From Planctomycetota bacterium (lineage in GTDB: Bacteria > Planctomycetota > UBA8108): 10,527 nucleotides of DNA. Of the stretch, positions 1 to 6,808 are shown piece by piece. The stretch spans positions 1 through 10,527 of the forward strand of contig JAFGKN010000672.1 of NCBI GenBank assembly GCA_016928605.1. The letters run 5' to 3'. The notes under the pieces were generated by a model that made no database searches, was not told the DNA's origin, and saw only the letters and a program-made list of their open reading frames with translations. The position numbers and the translations under genes were made by a program. Numbering within the stretch: position 1 is the stretch's first letter; each line of letters starts with the position of its first letter.

Positions 1-179
1 AAGTCTGTCGCGCAGTGCGCGGGATCCGGTCCGACAGCGCTCCGCGCATCATCCTTCTCACCGACCACGGGGAGGACTTCCGCCCCGATGCCGCGGCAGA
101 GGTGGGAGTCGATCAGGTCATCTTCAAGCCGATCACACCATCGGAGATCATCGGAATCGCGCGCGGCGGGGCAGATTGA
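1..179 (+). CDS. Response regulator receiver domain, C-terminal end (partial)
   Basis: The reading frame is open from base 3 to the TGA at 177-179, giving the last 58 residues of a protein whose start lies outside the window. The peptide reads like the second half of a CheY-like receiver domain. A hydrophobic strand ending in Leu-Leu-Thr carries the conserved Thr of beta-4. An Ala-rich helix with Gly-Val-Asp follows, then Val-Ile-Phe-Lys-Pro, which carries the conserved Lys of beta-5 and its cis-Pro, and a final helix starting with Pro-Ser-Glu-Ile. The phospho-acceptor Asp and any preceding domain are off-window. The protein ends right after the last receiver helix, so the receiver is the C-terminal domain, either of a stand-alone regulator or of a hybrid kinase. 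Partner and output are unknown. Confidence 0.8.
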   Translation, partial: VCRAVRGIRSDSAPRIILLTDHGEDFRPDAAAEVGVDQVIFKPITPSEIIGIARGGAD

Positions 180-202
180 CCGCTCCTCCGGGCCGACGAC
201 GG

Positions 203-223
203 GACGCGGAGAGACCCCGCGCC
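203..223 (-). terminator. Possible terminator hairpin between convergent genes
   Basis: A 7-bp GC stem (one G-U wobble when read on the minus strand) closes a 7-base loop. It lies between the receiver-domain stop at 179 and the bacilliredoxin stop at 230. There is no T-tract on either side, so it is not a classical Rho-independent terminator. The position between two converging genes is the main argument for it. Confidence 0.25.
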
Positions 224-229
224 GCCGGA

Positions 230-775
230 TCAGAAGACAGCCTCCTCGGGGCCGCGAGGCGGCCTCACACCGCTCGGTTGAGTGACGATCTGCCTCAGCT
301 CCTCCGGAGCGATCGACGGGCCCGGCCGCTTCGCGCAGCGGTTGAAGGCCTCGACCAGGATCCCGGCGATCTCCCGCGCCGTGAGCCCCTCGATGTTGTG
401 ACGGTCGAGGAGCGTCTCCACGCGGCCGTCCTGGAACAGGACGATGCTGGGCGAGGAAGGAGGAAGACCTTCCAGGTAGACACTGCTCAGCCTCTCCATC
501 GCCTCGCTGTCCTGGCCGGCGAAGACCGAGGCCATGCGGTCCGGGATGACGTGGTTCTGGAGCGCGAGCATGACGCCTGGCCTCGCGCTGGCCGAAGCAC
601 AGCCGCAGACGCTGTTGATGACGATGAGCACGGTGCCCTCGCGGCTGCCCAGCACATCGTCGACTTGCTCCGGCGTCCGCAATTCGCAGATGCCCACCTT
701 CACCAGCTCATCGCGCAGAGGCTGCACCGAAAACAGGTCGCACAGCGGACGCCGAGGAGGAAACTGTTGATACAT
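230..775 (-). CDS. Bacilliredoxin, BrxA/BrxB (YphP/YqiW) family
   Basis: The 181-residue product matches the BrxA/BrxB family from end to end. It has the N-terminal helix with Pro-Leu-Arg-Asp-Glu-Leu, a strand ending Asn-Ser-Val, the active-site Cys-Gly-Cys-Ala at residues 57-60 with Arg-Pro at 65-66, then Val-Phe-Ala-Gly-Gln-Asp, Pro-Ser-Ser-Pro-Ser and a basic His-x-Ile-Glu-Gly motif. In Bacillus these thioredoxin-fold proteins remove bacillithiol from S-bacillithiolated proteins in the cytosol. The first Cys attacks the mixed disulfide. The ATG at 775 is preferred because GGGAG (783-787, minus strand) sits 7 bases upstream. A GTG at 829 would add 18 unconserved residues. The C-terminus runs roughly 25-30 residues beyond the usual ~145-residue family length and is Pro/Arg-rich. 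The family call is firm. The use of bacillithiol in this organism is an inference. Confidence 0.9.
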   Translation of the reverse strand: MYQQFPPRRPLCDLFSVQPLRDELVKVGICELRTPEQVDDVLGSREGTVLIVINSVCGCASASARPGVMLALQNHVIPDRMASVFAGQDSEAMERLSSVYLEGLPPSSPSIVLFQDGRVETLLDRHNIEGLTAREIAGILVEAFNRCAKRPGPSIAPEELRQIVTQPSGVRPPRGPEEAVF

Positions 776-817
776 CGCAGGTCTCCCGCGCAGTTCCGTC
801 CTCTTACGAGCCTCGGA

Positions 818-838
818 GGTGGAATCCACCCCATGGGG
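818..838. promoter_or_regulatory. Two overlapping palindromes upstream of the bacilliredoxin gene
   Basis: A 6-bp inverted repeat with a one-base centre (818-830) overlaps a perfect 10-base palindrome, CCCCATGGGG (829-838). Together they lie 43-63 bases upstream of the bacilliredoxin ATG, where an operator or 5' leader element would sit. Only weak sigma-70-like hexamers can be seen nearby, so the link to transcription control is a guess. Confidence 0.25.
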
Positions 839-1051
839 ATGAGGTTATCTCGGCAGCGGAGACGATGCAAGGGGTCATCGCCGGTACGATGCCGCAGGGA
901 GATTGCAGGAAAAGCCCGTGACCCTCGGCCGCCGGGTACGCCGCGCCGATTCACGGGGCCAGGCGGGGCCACACGGCTCGGCCCGAGAGCCATCCTCCTC
1001 GGCCGGGAGAGGTCATGACGAACGTAGGAGGGCACTGGAAGAAGGAGGCAA

Positions 1052-1091
1052 GCTGCGGGTCCATCGGGGGCGCTGCGGGTCCATCGGGGGC
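1052..1091. repeat. Perfect tandem duplication, 20-base unit x 2
   Basis: The unit beginning GCTGCGGGTCCATC at 1052-1071 is repeated without any mismatch at 1072-1091. The unit length is not a multiple of three, so a coding frame running through it would shift, which agrees with the region being non-coding. A recent slippage or duplication event is the simplest reading, since the copies have not diverged. Confidence 0.9.
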
Positions 1092-1144
1092 CTGGAGGCG
1101 CCGCCGGCATCTCCTCCCCTTCCTTCCTGCTCCGAAGATCCTGA

Positions 1145-1393
1145 TCGTCTCAGGGTTCCGCTCTGCAGCCTGAGGACTGCTCTCGCCGTTCCCGGGCCCG
1201 TTCCCGCCGGCTGACGACCTCCCGTGACAATCTCATCGTCGCAGGGTACCGCCGTCCGGCAGGAGGACTGCACCGTGACTGCAAGAGCCAGGGCAATGCC
1301 CAACAGAGCGTCTTTTCCTTGCTCGAAACCCTCCTGGCGGTTATCTGTGAGGAGGCCGCCGCCTTTCGCGCCCGTCTCGACGAATGGCGCTGA
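1145..1393 (+). pseudogene. Coding-like frame without a start codon (possible gene remnant)
   Basis: The frame open from 1145 to the TGA at 1391-1393 has no ATG or GTG and only one late TTG (about 1316). Its last ~36 codons are about three-quarters GC at the third position. They give a balanced amphipathic peptide (Ser-Val-Phe-Ser-Leu-Leu-Glu-Thr-Leu-Leu, then Glu-Glu-Ala-Ala-Ala-Phe-Arg-Ala-Arg-Leu-Asp-Glu). An AGGAGG at 1261-1266 followed by GTG at 1275 would be a fine start but lies in another frame, whose product is Arg/Pro-rich. A single frameshift would join this good start to the good peptide. It may be a decayed or frameshifted small gene, or chance. I do not recognise the family. Confidence 0.2.
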
Positions 1394-1530
1394 GGAGACG
1401 CATGCACCGAGTCTCCGAAAGCGCGCGAGCGCATCGCTGCGGAAGGTGCATGTCCGCTGATGTGACTGATAGAAAAGCAGAGGGATCCCGGAGCCGCATC
1501 CTCCCCAAGCCCGTTTCCCTGGAGAGACGC

Positions 1531-2316
1531 GTGAAGTCCGACGCGCGCACTTCCCATCCGCTCAGACGCAAACTGGCCTCGATCCTGCGATGGCCGGCGC
1601 TGCTGCTGGTCGCTCTGCTCCTCTGCGGCTGGATCTCCGTGGCTCCTCTGGCCCGCAGGCTTCTCGAGACGCGCCTGTGCCAGACTCTTGGAACGACCGT
1701 ATCGGTGGCGGCGATGGATCTCCGGATCTTCGCGGGCGACAGCCGTCTCGATCGGATCATCATCCAGAACCCCCCGGGATTCACCGAGGCTCCGGTCCTG
1801 GTCCTGGAGGCGCTGCGCTGGTCGCTCCCGCTGGTCGCTCTCGCCAGTCCCGACATCTCCGTTCCGTCCCTCACCATTCAGCAGATCGACATCGCGCTCG
1901 ACATGAAGGAAGCGGACATGAATATCTTCTGCCTCCTCCAGACAGCACGGGACCGCATGGCGAGACGGAGCATGCAGGAGCAGGGCTCCTACCCCGGGCG
2001 GCGACGGATCGAACGCGTCTCCATCGAGCGCATCCGCGTCGAAGTCGACGGAAGCTTGACCACCTCGGGGCAGGACGGCGTGGTCACGTTCGACGGCGAC
2101 CAGTTCGAGCTCGCGCGGAGCCAGTACACACTGGACGAGCTCGCCGAGGAGATTCTGTCGATCCTCGTGAAGATCCTCTTCAAGAACTCCATCTACCTGG
2201 AGCTCAACGAGAAGGCTTCAGCCAGCTTCTCGAGGAGCCTGGAGCTGCCCTCCACCGCCCCGGCCGGCGGCGCCTCGACCGCTCCCGGATCCGGGCCCGA
2301 CGGCGATGCAGGCTGA
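1531..2316 (+). CDS. Short AsmA-like, single-pass membrane-anchored periplasmic protein
   Basis: The 261-residue product has a basic N-terminus (Arg-Arg-Lys at 12-14), one membrane segment at about residues 21-41 and then a periplasmic part. That part resembles the N-terminal module of AsmA-type proteins: an amphipathic helix (Leu-Leu-Glu-Thr at 44-47), strands with alternating hydrophobics, and the typical Asn-Pro-Pro-Gly-Phe at 80-84. Paired strands and Asn-Ile-Phe-Cys-Leu-Leu follow, then a late helix (about 201-220) and a Pro/Ala/Gly-rich tail. AsmA proteins are linked to outer-membrane and lipid homeostasis, but short single-module forms like this have no assigned function that I know of. 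The GTG at 1531 is chosen because GGAGAG (1521-1526) sits just upstream. Earlier starts at 1384 or 1450 add a Cys/Arg-rich stretch with no family character. The gene converges on nrdJ. Confidence 0.7.
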   Translation: MKSDARTSHPLRRKLASILRWPALLLVALLLCGWISVAPLARRLLETRLCQTLGTTVSVAAMDLRIFAGDSRLDRIIIQNPPGFTEAPVLVLEALRWSLPLVALASPDISVPSLTIQQIDIALDMKEADMNIFCLLQTARDRMARRSMQEQGSYPGRRRIERVSIERIRVEVDGSLTTSGQDGVVTFDGDQFELARSQYTLDELAEEILSILVKILFKNSIYLELNEKASASFSRSLELPSTAPAGGASTAPGSGPDGDAG

Positions 2317-2350
2317 GCCTTTCGGAAGCTCCGGCCGGCGGCCCCATCGC

Positions 2351-2364
2351 CCGCCGCGCGGCGG
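2351..2364. terminator. GC palindrome between the convergent AsmA-like and nrdJ genes
   Basis: CCGCCGCGCGGCGG is a perfect 14-base palindrome in the 63-base gap between the AsmA-like stop (2316) and the nrdJ stop (2380). A GGCCGGCGG at about 2332 could pair with its arms as an alternative. No T-tract follows in either direction, so a bidirectional terminator role is only suggested by position. Confidence 0.25.
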
Positions 2365-2379
2365 CCTCGGACTCCCGCA

Positions 2380-5300
2380 TCAGGAACAGCCCATCGACTC
2401 GCCGCAGATCAAGCAGCGATAGCAGGAACCGCTGCGGATCGTCGTGTTTCCGCAGTTGCTGCAGGGCGGCGCATCTCCCATCAGGCTATCGAGGTAGTCG
2501 GTCACGCCGTCGCAGTACCTCTGCTTCCCGGCGCCGAGCCCGCGCAGCCGATCCAGCGGAGTGCCGATGCGAGTGGTCCGGCTCGCGGTAGCGACCATCG
2601 CGCTCCCTGACCCGTTCTCGCCGCGGGCGCGGGGGGAAGATCCGGAAGATGCGTGGGTCGCACCGCCCGGCCGCTCCGGAGTCGGGATCGTGGGGCCCCC
2701 GCCAGCGGCAGGGGACTCCGGCTCCGCCGCCCGGGAGACCGACTCATCCCGTCTCTCCGCCCGGGCCGCCGCATCGCCCCGTCCCCGGCGATCGGCGGGA
2801 TCGCCATCCGCCAGATCCTCGGGCTTGACCTGCACGAGGTCGGTCCGGTTCAGATACTCCAGCCCCAGCACCCGGAAGACGTAGTCGACCACAGAGGTGG
2901 AGAGCTTGATATTGGGATGGCCCACCACCTGCCCGTGCGGCTCGAAGCGCGTAAAGGTGAACGTCTCGACGAACTCCTCGAGCGGGACGCCGTATTGAAG
3001 GCCCTTGGAGATGGCGATCGCGAAGCAGTTGACGATCGCCCGGAAGGCGGCGCCCTCCTTGTGCATGTCGATGAAGATCTCGCCGAGGGTCCTGTCCTCG
3101 TACTCGCCTGTCCTCAGGTAGATCTTGTGCCCCCCGATCCTGGCCTCCTGGGTGAATCCATGGCGCTTCGCCGGCAGCGGCCGGCGCTTGCGCGCGGCGG
3201 ACTCGGGGGCCGCCGTGGCGCCCACCTCTGCGGGAGATGTCTTGCTCGTCTCCACCGCGCCGCCGGCGTCCTGCGAAGAGAGCCGCCTGCTCGACGAACT
3301 ATCCGACTGAGTCGAGAGGGGCTGCGACATCTTGCAGCCGTCGCGGTAGAGGGCCGTCGCCTTCAGTCCCAGCTTCCAGCTCAGCAGGTAGGCCCGGTCG
3401 ATATCCTCGACAGTCGCATCGGACGGGAGGTTGATCGTCTTGGAGATCGCTCCGCTCAGGAAGGGCTGAGCCGCCGCCATCATGCGGATGTGGCCTTCCG
3501 GTGCGATGAAGCGCTTGCCGCTCGCTCCACACCGGTTGGCACAGTCGAAGACGGAGAGGTGCTCCTCGCGGAGATGCGGGGCGTCCTCGAGCGTGTGATG
3601 GCCGCAGACGACCTCGGACGCGGCCGCGATCTCCTCCGGCCGGAAGCCGATGGCCTCGAGGAATCGGAAATCCGGACTCTCGTAGACCTCGGCGGAGATT
3701 CCCAGCCGCTGGAGACACTCGTCTCCCAGCGTGGAGCGGGAAAAGGCGGCGCAGAAATCGAAGACCTGAGGCAGGCGCTCCTCGATCCTGGCCAGCTCGG
3801 CTTCGACCAGCCCCTTCTCCCGCAGGGTCTCGGCGTTGATCGCAGGAGATCCGGCAAGCGTCCCGGTGCCCGTCAGATATCGCATGATCTCAGCGACCTG
3901 CGCGCGGCTGTAGCCCAGAGCATCGAGCGCCGGCTGGACCGAACGATTCGGGATCTTGAAGTAGCCGCCGCCCGCGAGCTTCTTGAACTTCACGAGGCTG
4001 TAATCCGGCTCGATGCCCATGGTGTCGCAGTCCATCAGGAGGCCGATCGTGCCCGTGGGCGCGATCACGCTCACCTGAGCGTTCCGGTAGCCGTGGATCT
4101 CGCCGAAGCTGACGGCCCGATCCCAGCCCTCGCGCGCCGCCTCGACAAGGTACTGCGGGCAGTACTCCTCCCGGATCCCCTGCGGCTTGACGCCCAAGCC
4201 CTCATAGGCGCTCTCGGGAAGGTTGTAAGCCGCGCGGCGGTGGTTGCGCATGACCCGGAGCATGTGATGTCGGTTGGCCTCGAATCCGGGAAACGCGCCC
4301 AGGAACTGCGCCAGCTCAGCCGACGTCGTGTAGCTCTCGGCCGTCAGGATCGCCGTGATGGCTCCGCAGATCCCCCGGCCTTCCTCGCTGTCGTACGGGA
4401 TGCCGGAGAGCATCAGAAGCGTTCCGAGATTGGCGAATCCGAGCCCCAGAGTCCGGAACTGGTAGCTCAGCTCGGCGATCTCTCGACTCGGATACTGGGC
4501 CATCAGGACACTGATCTCGAGTACGATCGTCCAGAGGCGGCAGGCATGCCGGAACATCTCGACATCGAAGGTGCGCGTCTCGGCGTCGTAGAACTTGACG
4601 AGGTTCAGGGAGGCCAGGTTGCAGGCCGTGTTGTCGAGAAACATGTACTCGGAGCACGGATTGGAGGCCTTGATCCTTCCGCTCGCGGGACAGGTATGCC
4701 AGTCGTTGATCGTCGTGTCGAACTGGACTCCCGGATCCGCGCACTGCCAGGCGGCGTCGCAAACCTGATGCCAGAGGTCGCACGCCTTCAGGGTCCTCGA
4801 GATCCTCCCGTCCGTCCTCCAGCGAAGCTGCCAGTCGGCATCGGCCTCCACGGCGCGCAAGAAGGCGTCGGGGACCCGCACCGAGTTGTTGGAGTTCTGG
4901 CCCGAGACCGTCGCGTACGCTTCCCCGTTGAAGTCAGCCGGCAATCCACCGGACTGGATCAGGATGCGCGCCTTCTGCTCCTCGATGGCCTTCCAGTTGA
5001 CGAAATCCTCGATGTCGGGATGGTCCATGTCGAGGCAGACCATCTTGGCGGCGCGGCGCGTCGTGCCTCCGCTCTTGATCGCCCCCGCCGCGCGGTCTCC
5101 GATCTTCAGGAACGACATCAGTCCGGAGGAAACGCCTCCGCCTGCCAGGGGCTCGCCCTCGCCGCGGATCGCGGAGAAATTGGTGCCGGTTCCCGAGCCG
5201 TACTTGAAGAGCCGCGCCTCGCGGATCCAGAGATTCATGATTCCGCCCGGATTGACCAGATCATCTTCCACCGACTGGATGAAGCAGGCGTGCGGCTGCG

Positions 5301-6021
5301 GCCTCGAGTAGGAATCCTCGGAGCGGACCACCGCTTCCGTTTCCGGATCGACGTAGTAATGCCCCTGCGAGGGGCCATTGACCCCGTACTCGAGATAGAG
5401 CCCCGTGTTGAACCACTGCGGAGAGTTCGGAGCAGCCATCTGGTGCAGCATCATGAAGGCGATCTCGTCCTCGAAGACGGATGCGTCCTCGGTCGATGCG
5501 AAGTATCCGTACTTCTCGCCCCAGTGCCGCCAGCAGTGGACGAGGCGCCGGATCACCTGCCGCGCGCTTCTCTCGCCGCCGGTGACGGGCTTGCCCTCTG
5601 CATCGAGGATCGGACGCCCCTCGCCGTCGATCTGCGGAACACCGGCCTTCCTCATGTACTTGGAGGCCATGATGTCGCCGGCGATCGTGCTCCAGTCGCT
5701 GGGAATCTCGACGTCCTCCACCTCGAAGACCACTCCGCCGTCGGGGTTCAGGATGCGGCTCGACCGCCGCTCCCACGTCACACTCTCGTAAGGATCGGCG
5801 CTCTGGCCGCCGGTGCCCCGAGTGAACCGGCGCTCGATCTCGATCCCCGACGATGTGCCACGCCCGCTCGCATCCGGCGAGCCGCCCACCGGAGAAGCAT
5901 CTCGCGAGCCTCCGCCCTGCGAGCCCGAGCGATCCGCGAAACCGCCGCCAGCGTCCCTCTCGGGGCTCCCGGCGTGAGTCGAAACGAATGTTTCTCTTCC
6001 TTCCAGAGCCATGTCCATCAC
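2380..6021 (-). CDS. nrdJ: Class II (adenosylcobalamin-dependent) ribonucleotide reductase
   Basis: This cytosolic enzyme reduces ribonucleotides to deoxyribonucleotides, generating its thiyl radical from adenosylcobalamin. Numbering is from the GTG at 6021. The N-terminal ~65 residues are Gly/Ser-rich and unconserved. The catalytic barrel follows, with Pro-Gln-Trp-Phe-Asn-Thr-Gly (201-207), the reducing Cys246 (His-Ala-Cys-Phe) and its partner Cys467, the radical site Asn454-Pro-Cys456-Ser-Glu458, and Pro-Thr-Gly-Thr-Ile-Gly (655-660). A TSCPD-type domain spans about 950-1055. A C-terminal zinc ribbon has CxxC pairs at 1187/1190 and 1203/1206, plus Cys1200 and a final Gly-Cys-Ser, as usual for long NrdJ proteins. 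Two low-complexity linkers (about 902-947 and 1070-1165) flank the TSCPD domain. Starts at 6021 (GTG) and 6018 (ATG) both fit AGAGG at 6029-6033. No NrdR box or cobalamin riboswitch core was found upstream. Confidence 0.97.
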   Translation of the reverse strand: MMDMALEGRETFVSTHAGSPERDAGGGFADRSGSQGGGSRDASPVGGSPDASGRGTSSGIEIERRFTRGTGGQSADPYESVTWERRSSRILNPDGGVVFEVEDVEIPSDWSTIAGDIMASKYMRKAGVPQIDGEGRPILDAEGKPVTGGERSARQVIRRLVHCWRHWGEKYGYFASTEDASVFEDEIAFMMLHQMAAPNSPQWFNTGLYLEYGVNGPSQGHYYVDPETEAVVRSEDSYSRPQPHACFIQSVEDDLVNPGGIMNLWIREARLFKYGSGTGTNFSAIRGEGEPLAGGGVSSGLMSFLKIGDRAAGAIKSGGTTRRAAKMVCLDMDHPDIEDFVNWKAIEEQKARILIQSGGLPADFNGEAYATVSGQNSNNSVRVPDAFLRAVEADADWQLRWRTDGRISRTLKACDLWHQVCDAAWQCADPGVQFDTTINDWHTCPASGRIKASNPCSEYMFLDNTACNLASLNLVKFYDAETRTFDVEMFRHACRLWTIVLEISVLMAQYPSREIAELSYQFRTLGLGFANLGTLLMLSGIPYDSEEGRGICGAITAILTAESYTTSAELAQFLGAFPGFEANRHHMLRVMRNHRRAAYNLPESAYEGLGVKPQGIREEYCPQYLVEAAREGWDRAVSFGEIHGYRNAQVSVIAPTGTIGLLMDCDTMGIEPDYSLVKFKKLAGGGYFKIPNRSVQPALDALGYSRAQVAEIMRYLTGTGTLAGSPAINAETLREKGLVEAELARIEERLPQVFDFCAAFSRSTLGDECLQRLGISAEVYESPDFRFLEAIGFRPEEIAAASEVVCGHHTLEDAPHLREEHLSVFDCANRCGASGKRFIAPEGHIRMMAAAQPFLSGAISKTINLPSDATVEDIDRAYLLSWKLGLKATALYRDGCKMSQPLSTQSDSSSSRRLSSQDAGGAVETSKTSPAEVGATAAPESAARKRRPLPAKRHGFTQEARIGGHKIYLRTGEYEDRTLGEIFIDMHKEGAAFRAIVNCFAIAISKGLQYGVPLEEFVETFTFTRFEPHGQVVGHPNIKLSTSVVDYVFRVLGLEYLNRTDLVQVKPEDLADGDPADRRGRGDAAARAERRDESVSRAAEPESPAAGGGPTIPTPERPGGATHASSGSSPRARGENGSGSAMVATASRTTRIGTPLDRLRGLGAGKQRYCDGVTDYLDSLMGDAPPCSNCGNTTIRSGSCYRCLICGESMGCS

Positions 6022-6035
6022 CAGATATCCTCTGT

Positions 6036-6058
6036 GCCCGGATCACCGAAATCCGGGC
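6036..6058 (-). promoter_or_regulatory. Hairpin directly upstream of the nrdJ Shine-Dalgarno
   Basis: GCCCGGAT and ATCCGGGC form a perfect 8-bp stem around a 7-base loop. On the minus strand the stem ends two bases before the AGAGG Shine-Dalgarno (6029-6033), which precedes the nrdJ start by 7 bases (GTG) or 10 bases (ATG). It could modulate translation, protect the 5' end, or act as a DNA operator. It matches no riboswitch or NrdR-box pattern that I know. Confidence 0.4.
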
Positions 6059-6773
6059 GATAGCCAACGGCCGGAGGACGCCGCACCGCACTCCCTGATG
6101 ATGTTCATACCGCCAAGGAGAACGTTCAGCATCAAAAGATCACTCCACCCGACACAAATCGAATACCACCAGATCGACAGCACCACCCATCTCCACAGGG
6201 GGAGCCGGCGCGCGGAACGCGGAGACTCCGGCCAAACGCCCCGGCGACGGCTCGCCTGCGAGCGACAGGCCTCCTGAAACACCACCGCATCCCGGCCTCG
6301 GCCGAGAAGCATCCCCTCATCCCCCGAATGCAGCTGAGAACGGCAGGGTTCTCTCCACCTCCCTTCCAACCAGAGACGAATATTCCGCTAACTGCTCCGA
6401 TCCGCAGCCAGCGTTGACACCAGCCTTCCGACCTCCAAGGAAAAACCCGCCGCCTGCCCAACTCCTCTGAACGGGCTCGACGGCGTCTGTCCGTGTGTCG
6501 GCTCCCCTTCTCCCGGAGGAGCCCGCCTCGGGCCGGGGCGGACGTGTTCGCCCACCTCGAACCCACAACATAACCCTAGTGCGCGGCTAACCTACTACAA
6601 CATCTTGAAGCGTCAAGGAGTTTCTTCCCCCGAACTTCTCGCAGCGCTGCAGCACAACGACTTAGGCGAGGTGAGTTTTTTTTACGTCCCTGTTCGTCCG
6701 CCGCATCCTGCGGTTCGCCGCGGGACCCAGAGCCCGCGGCGAACCAGCGGGGCCCCGTCGGGACTTCTGGGGC
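6059..6773. other. Intergenic region between divergent nrdJ and pcnB
   Basis: About 715 bases contain no convincing gene on either strand. Parts, for example 6100-6190 and 6560-6630, are clearly less GC-rich than the flanking genes. It holds several small palindromes (such as CTCGGCCGAG near 6298) and a T8 run at 6676-6683 preceded by a weak stem (6638-6642 with 6666-6670). A minus-strand TTGACG at 6611-6616, pointing toward nrdJ, has only poor -10 matches (TAGGTT) 16 bases on. RNase P RNA, tmRNA, SRP RNA and B12-riboswitch signatures were looked for by eye and not seen. Confidence 0.45.
6712..6745. other. Strong 13-bp GC hairpin upstream of the pcnB promoter
   Basis: A perfect 13-bp inverted repeat (6712-6724 with 6733-6745) encloses an 8-base loop. 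CCGC at 6701-6704 could add four more pairs with GCGG at 6747-6750 across a bulge. It ends 28 bases before the -35 element of the pcnB promoter. No T-tract follows on the plus strand, and on the minus strand the downstream run is A8. It may be a structured RNA end, an insulating terminator or a protein-binding site. Confidence 0.45.
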
Positions 6774-6802
6774 TTGAGTTTCGCGCCGGGGCGTGCTATG
6801 AT
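6774..6802 (+). promoter_or_regulatory. Sigma-70-type promoter for pcnB
   Basis: A -35 element TTGAGT (6774-6779) and a -10 element TATGAT (6797-6802) are separated by exactly 17 bases. The -10 matches five of six consensus bases and the -35 matches four. Transcription would start near 6809 and read toward pcnB, leaving a leader of about 210 bases. It is the best promoter-like sequence in the window and lies where one is expected. Confidence 0.65.
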
Positions 6803-6808
6803 TCTTCC

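Larger units (their letters stand above)
839..1530. other. Long intergenic stretch between divergent genes
   Basis: These ~690 bases separate the divergent bacilliredoxin and AsmA-like genes. Open frames in it are Arg/Pro/Ser-rich and look like products of GC-rich DNA rather than proteins. It contains the 20-base tandem duplication at 1052-1091 and a coding-like frame without a start at 1145-1393, listed separately. No RNA gene, mobile-element end or strong promoter was recognised. Confidence 0.5.

Noticed and set aside
176..1018. A 280-codon plus-strand frame opposite the bacilliredoxin gene
   Set aside because: It is antisense to a conserved gene and its translation is low-complexity, rich in Arg, Asp and Ala.
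1590..2591. A 333-codon plus-strand frame overlapping the AsmA-like gene and the end of nrdJ
   Set aside because: The product is dominated by Arg, Ser, Gly and Pro. The alternative frame has a membrane anchor and AsmA-type motifs and ends before nrdJ.
2653..6063. A 1136-codon open frame on the plus strand opposite nrdJ
   Set aside because: It lies entirely antisense to a well-conserved gene. Its product is Arg/Leu/Asp-rich with no domain character, as expected when the opposite strand of a GC-rich gene has few stops.
6043..6186. A possible 47-residue hydrophobic, Trp-rich protein on the minus strand just upstream of nrdJ (GTG at 6186 with GGAG nearby)
   Set aside because: It overlaps the hairpin at 6036-6058, has no family likeness or homologue support, and another frame of the same stretch looks equally coding-like. 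It could be chance in a less GC-rich stretch.
6414..6442. A perfect -35 hexamer TTGACA on the plus strand
   Set aside because: The sequence 17 bases downstream is AAGGAA, with no acceptable -10 at 16-18 bases, so no promoter is called.
6562..6582. A loose NrdR-box-like sequence between nrdJ and pcnB
   Set aside because: Only about half of the 16 consensus positions match, no second box is found one helical phase away, and it lies some 540 bases from the nrdJ start.
6638..6683. A T8 run after a weak 5-6 bp stem, resembling a Rho-independent terminator on the plus strand
   Set aside because: The stem is short, the loop is long and the T-run starts several bases after the stem. No gene or good promoter lies upstream on that strand to need it.
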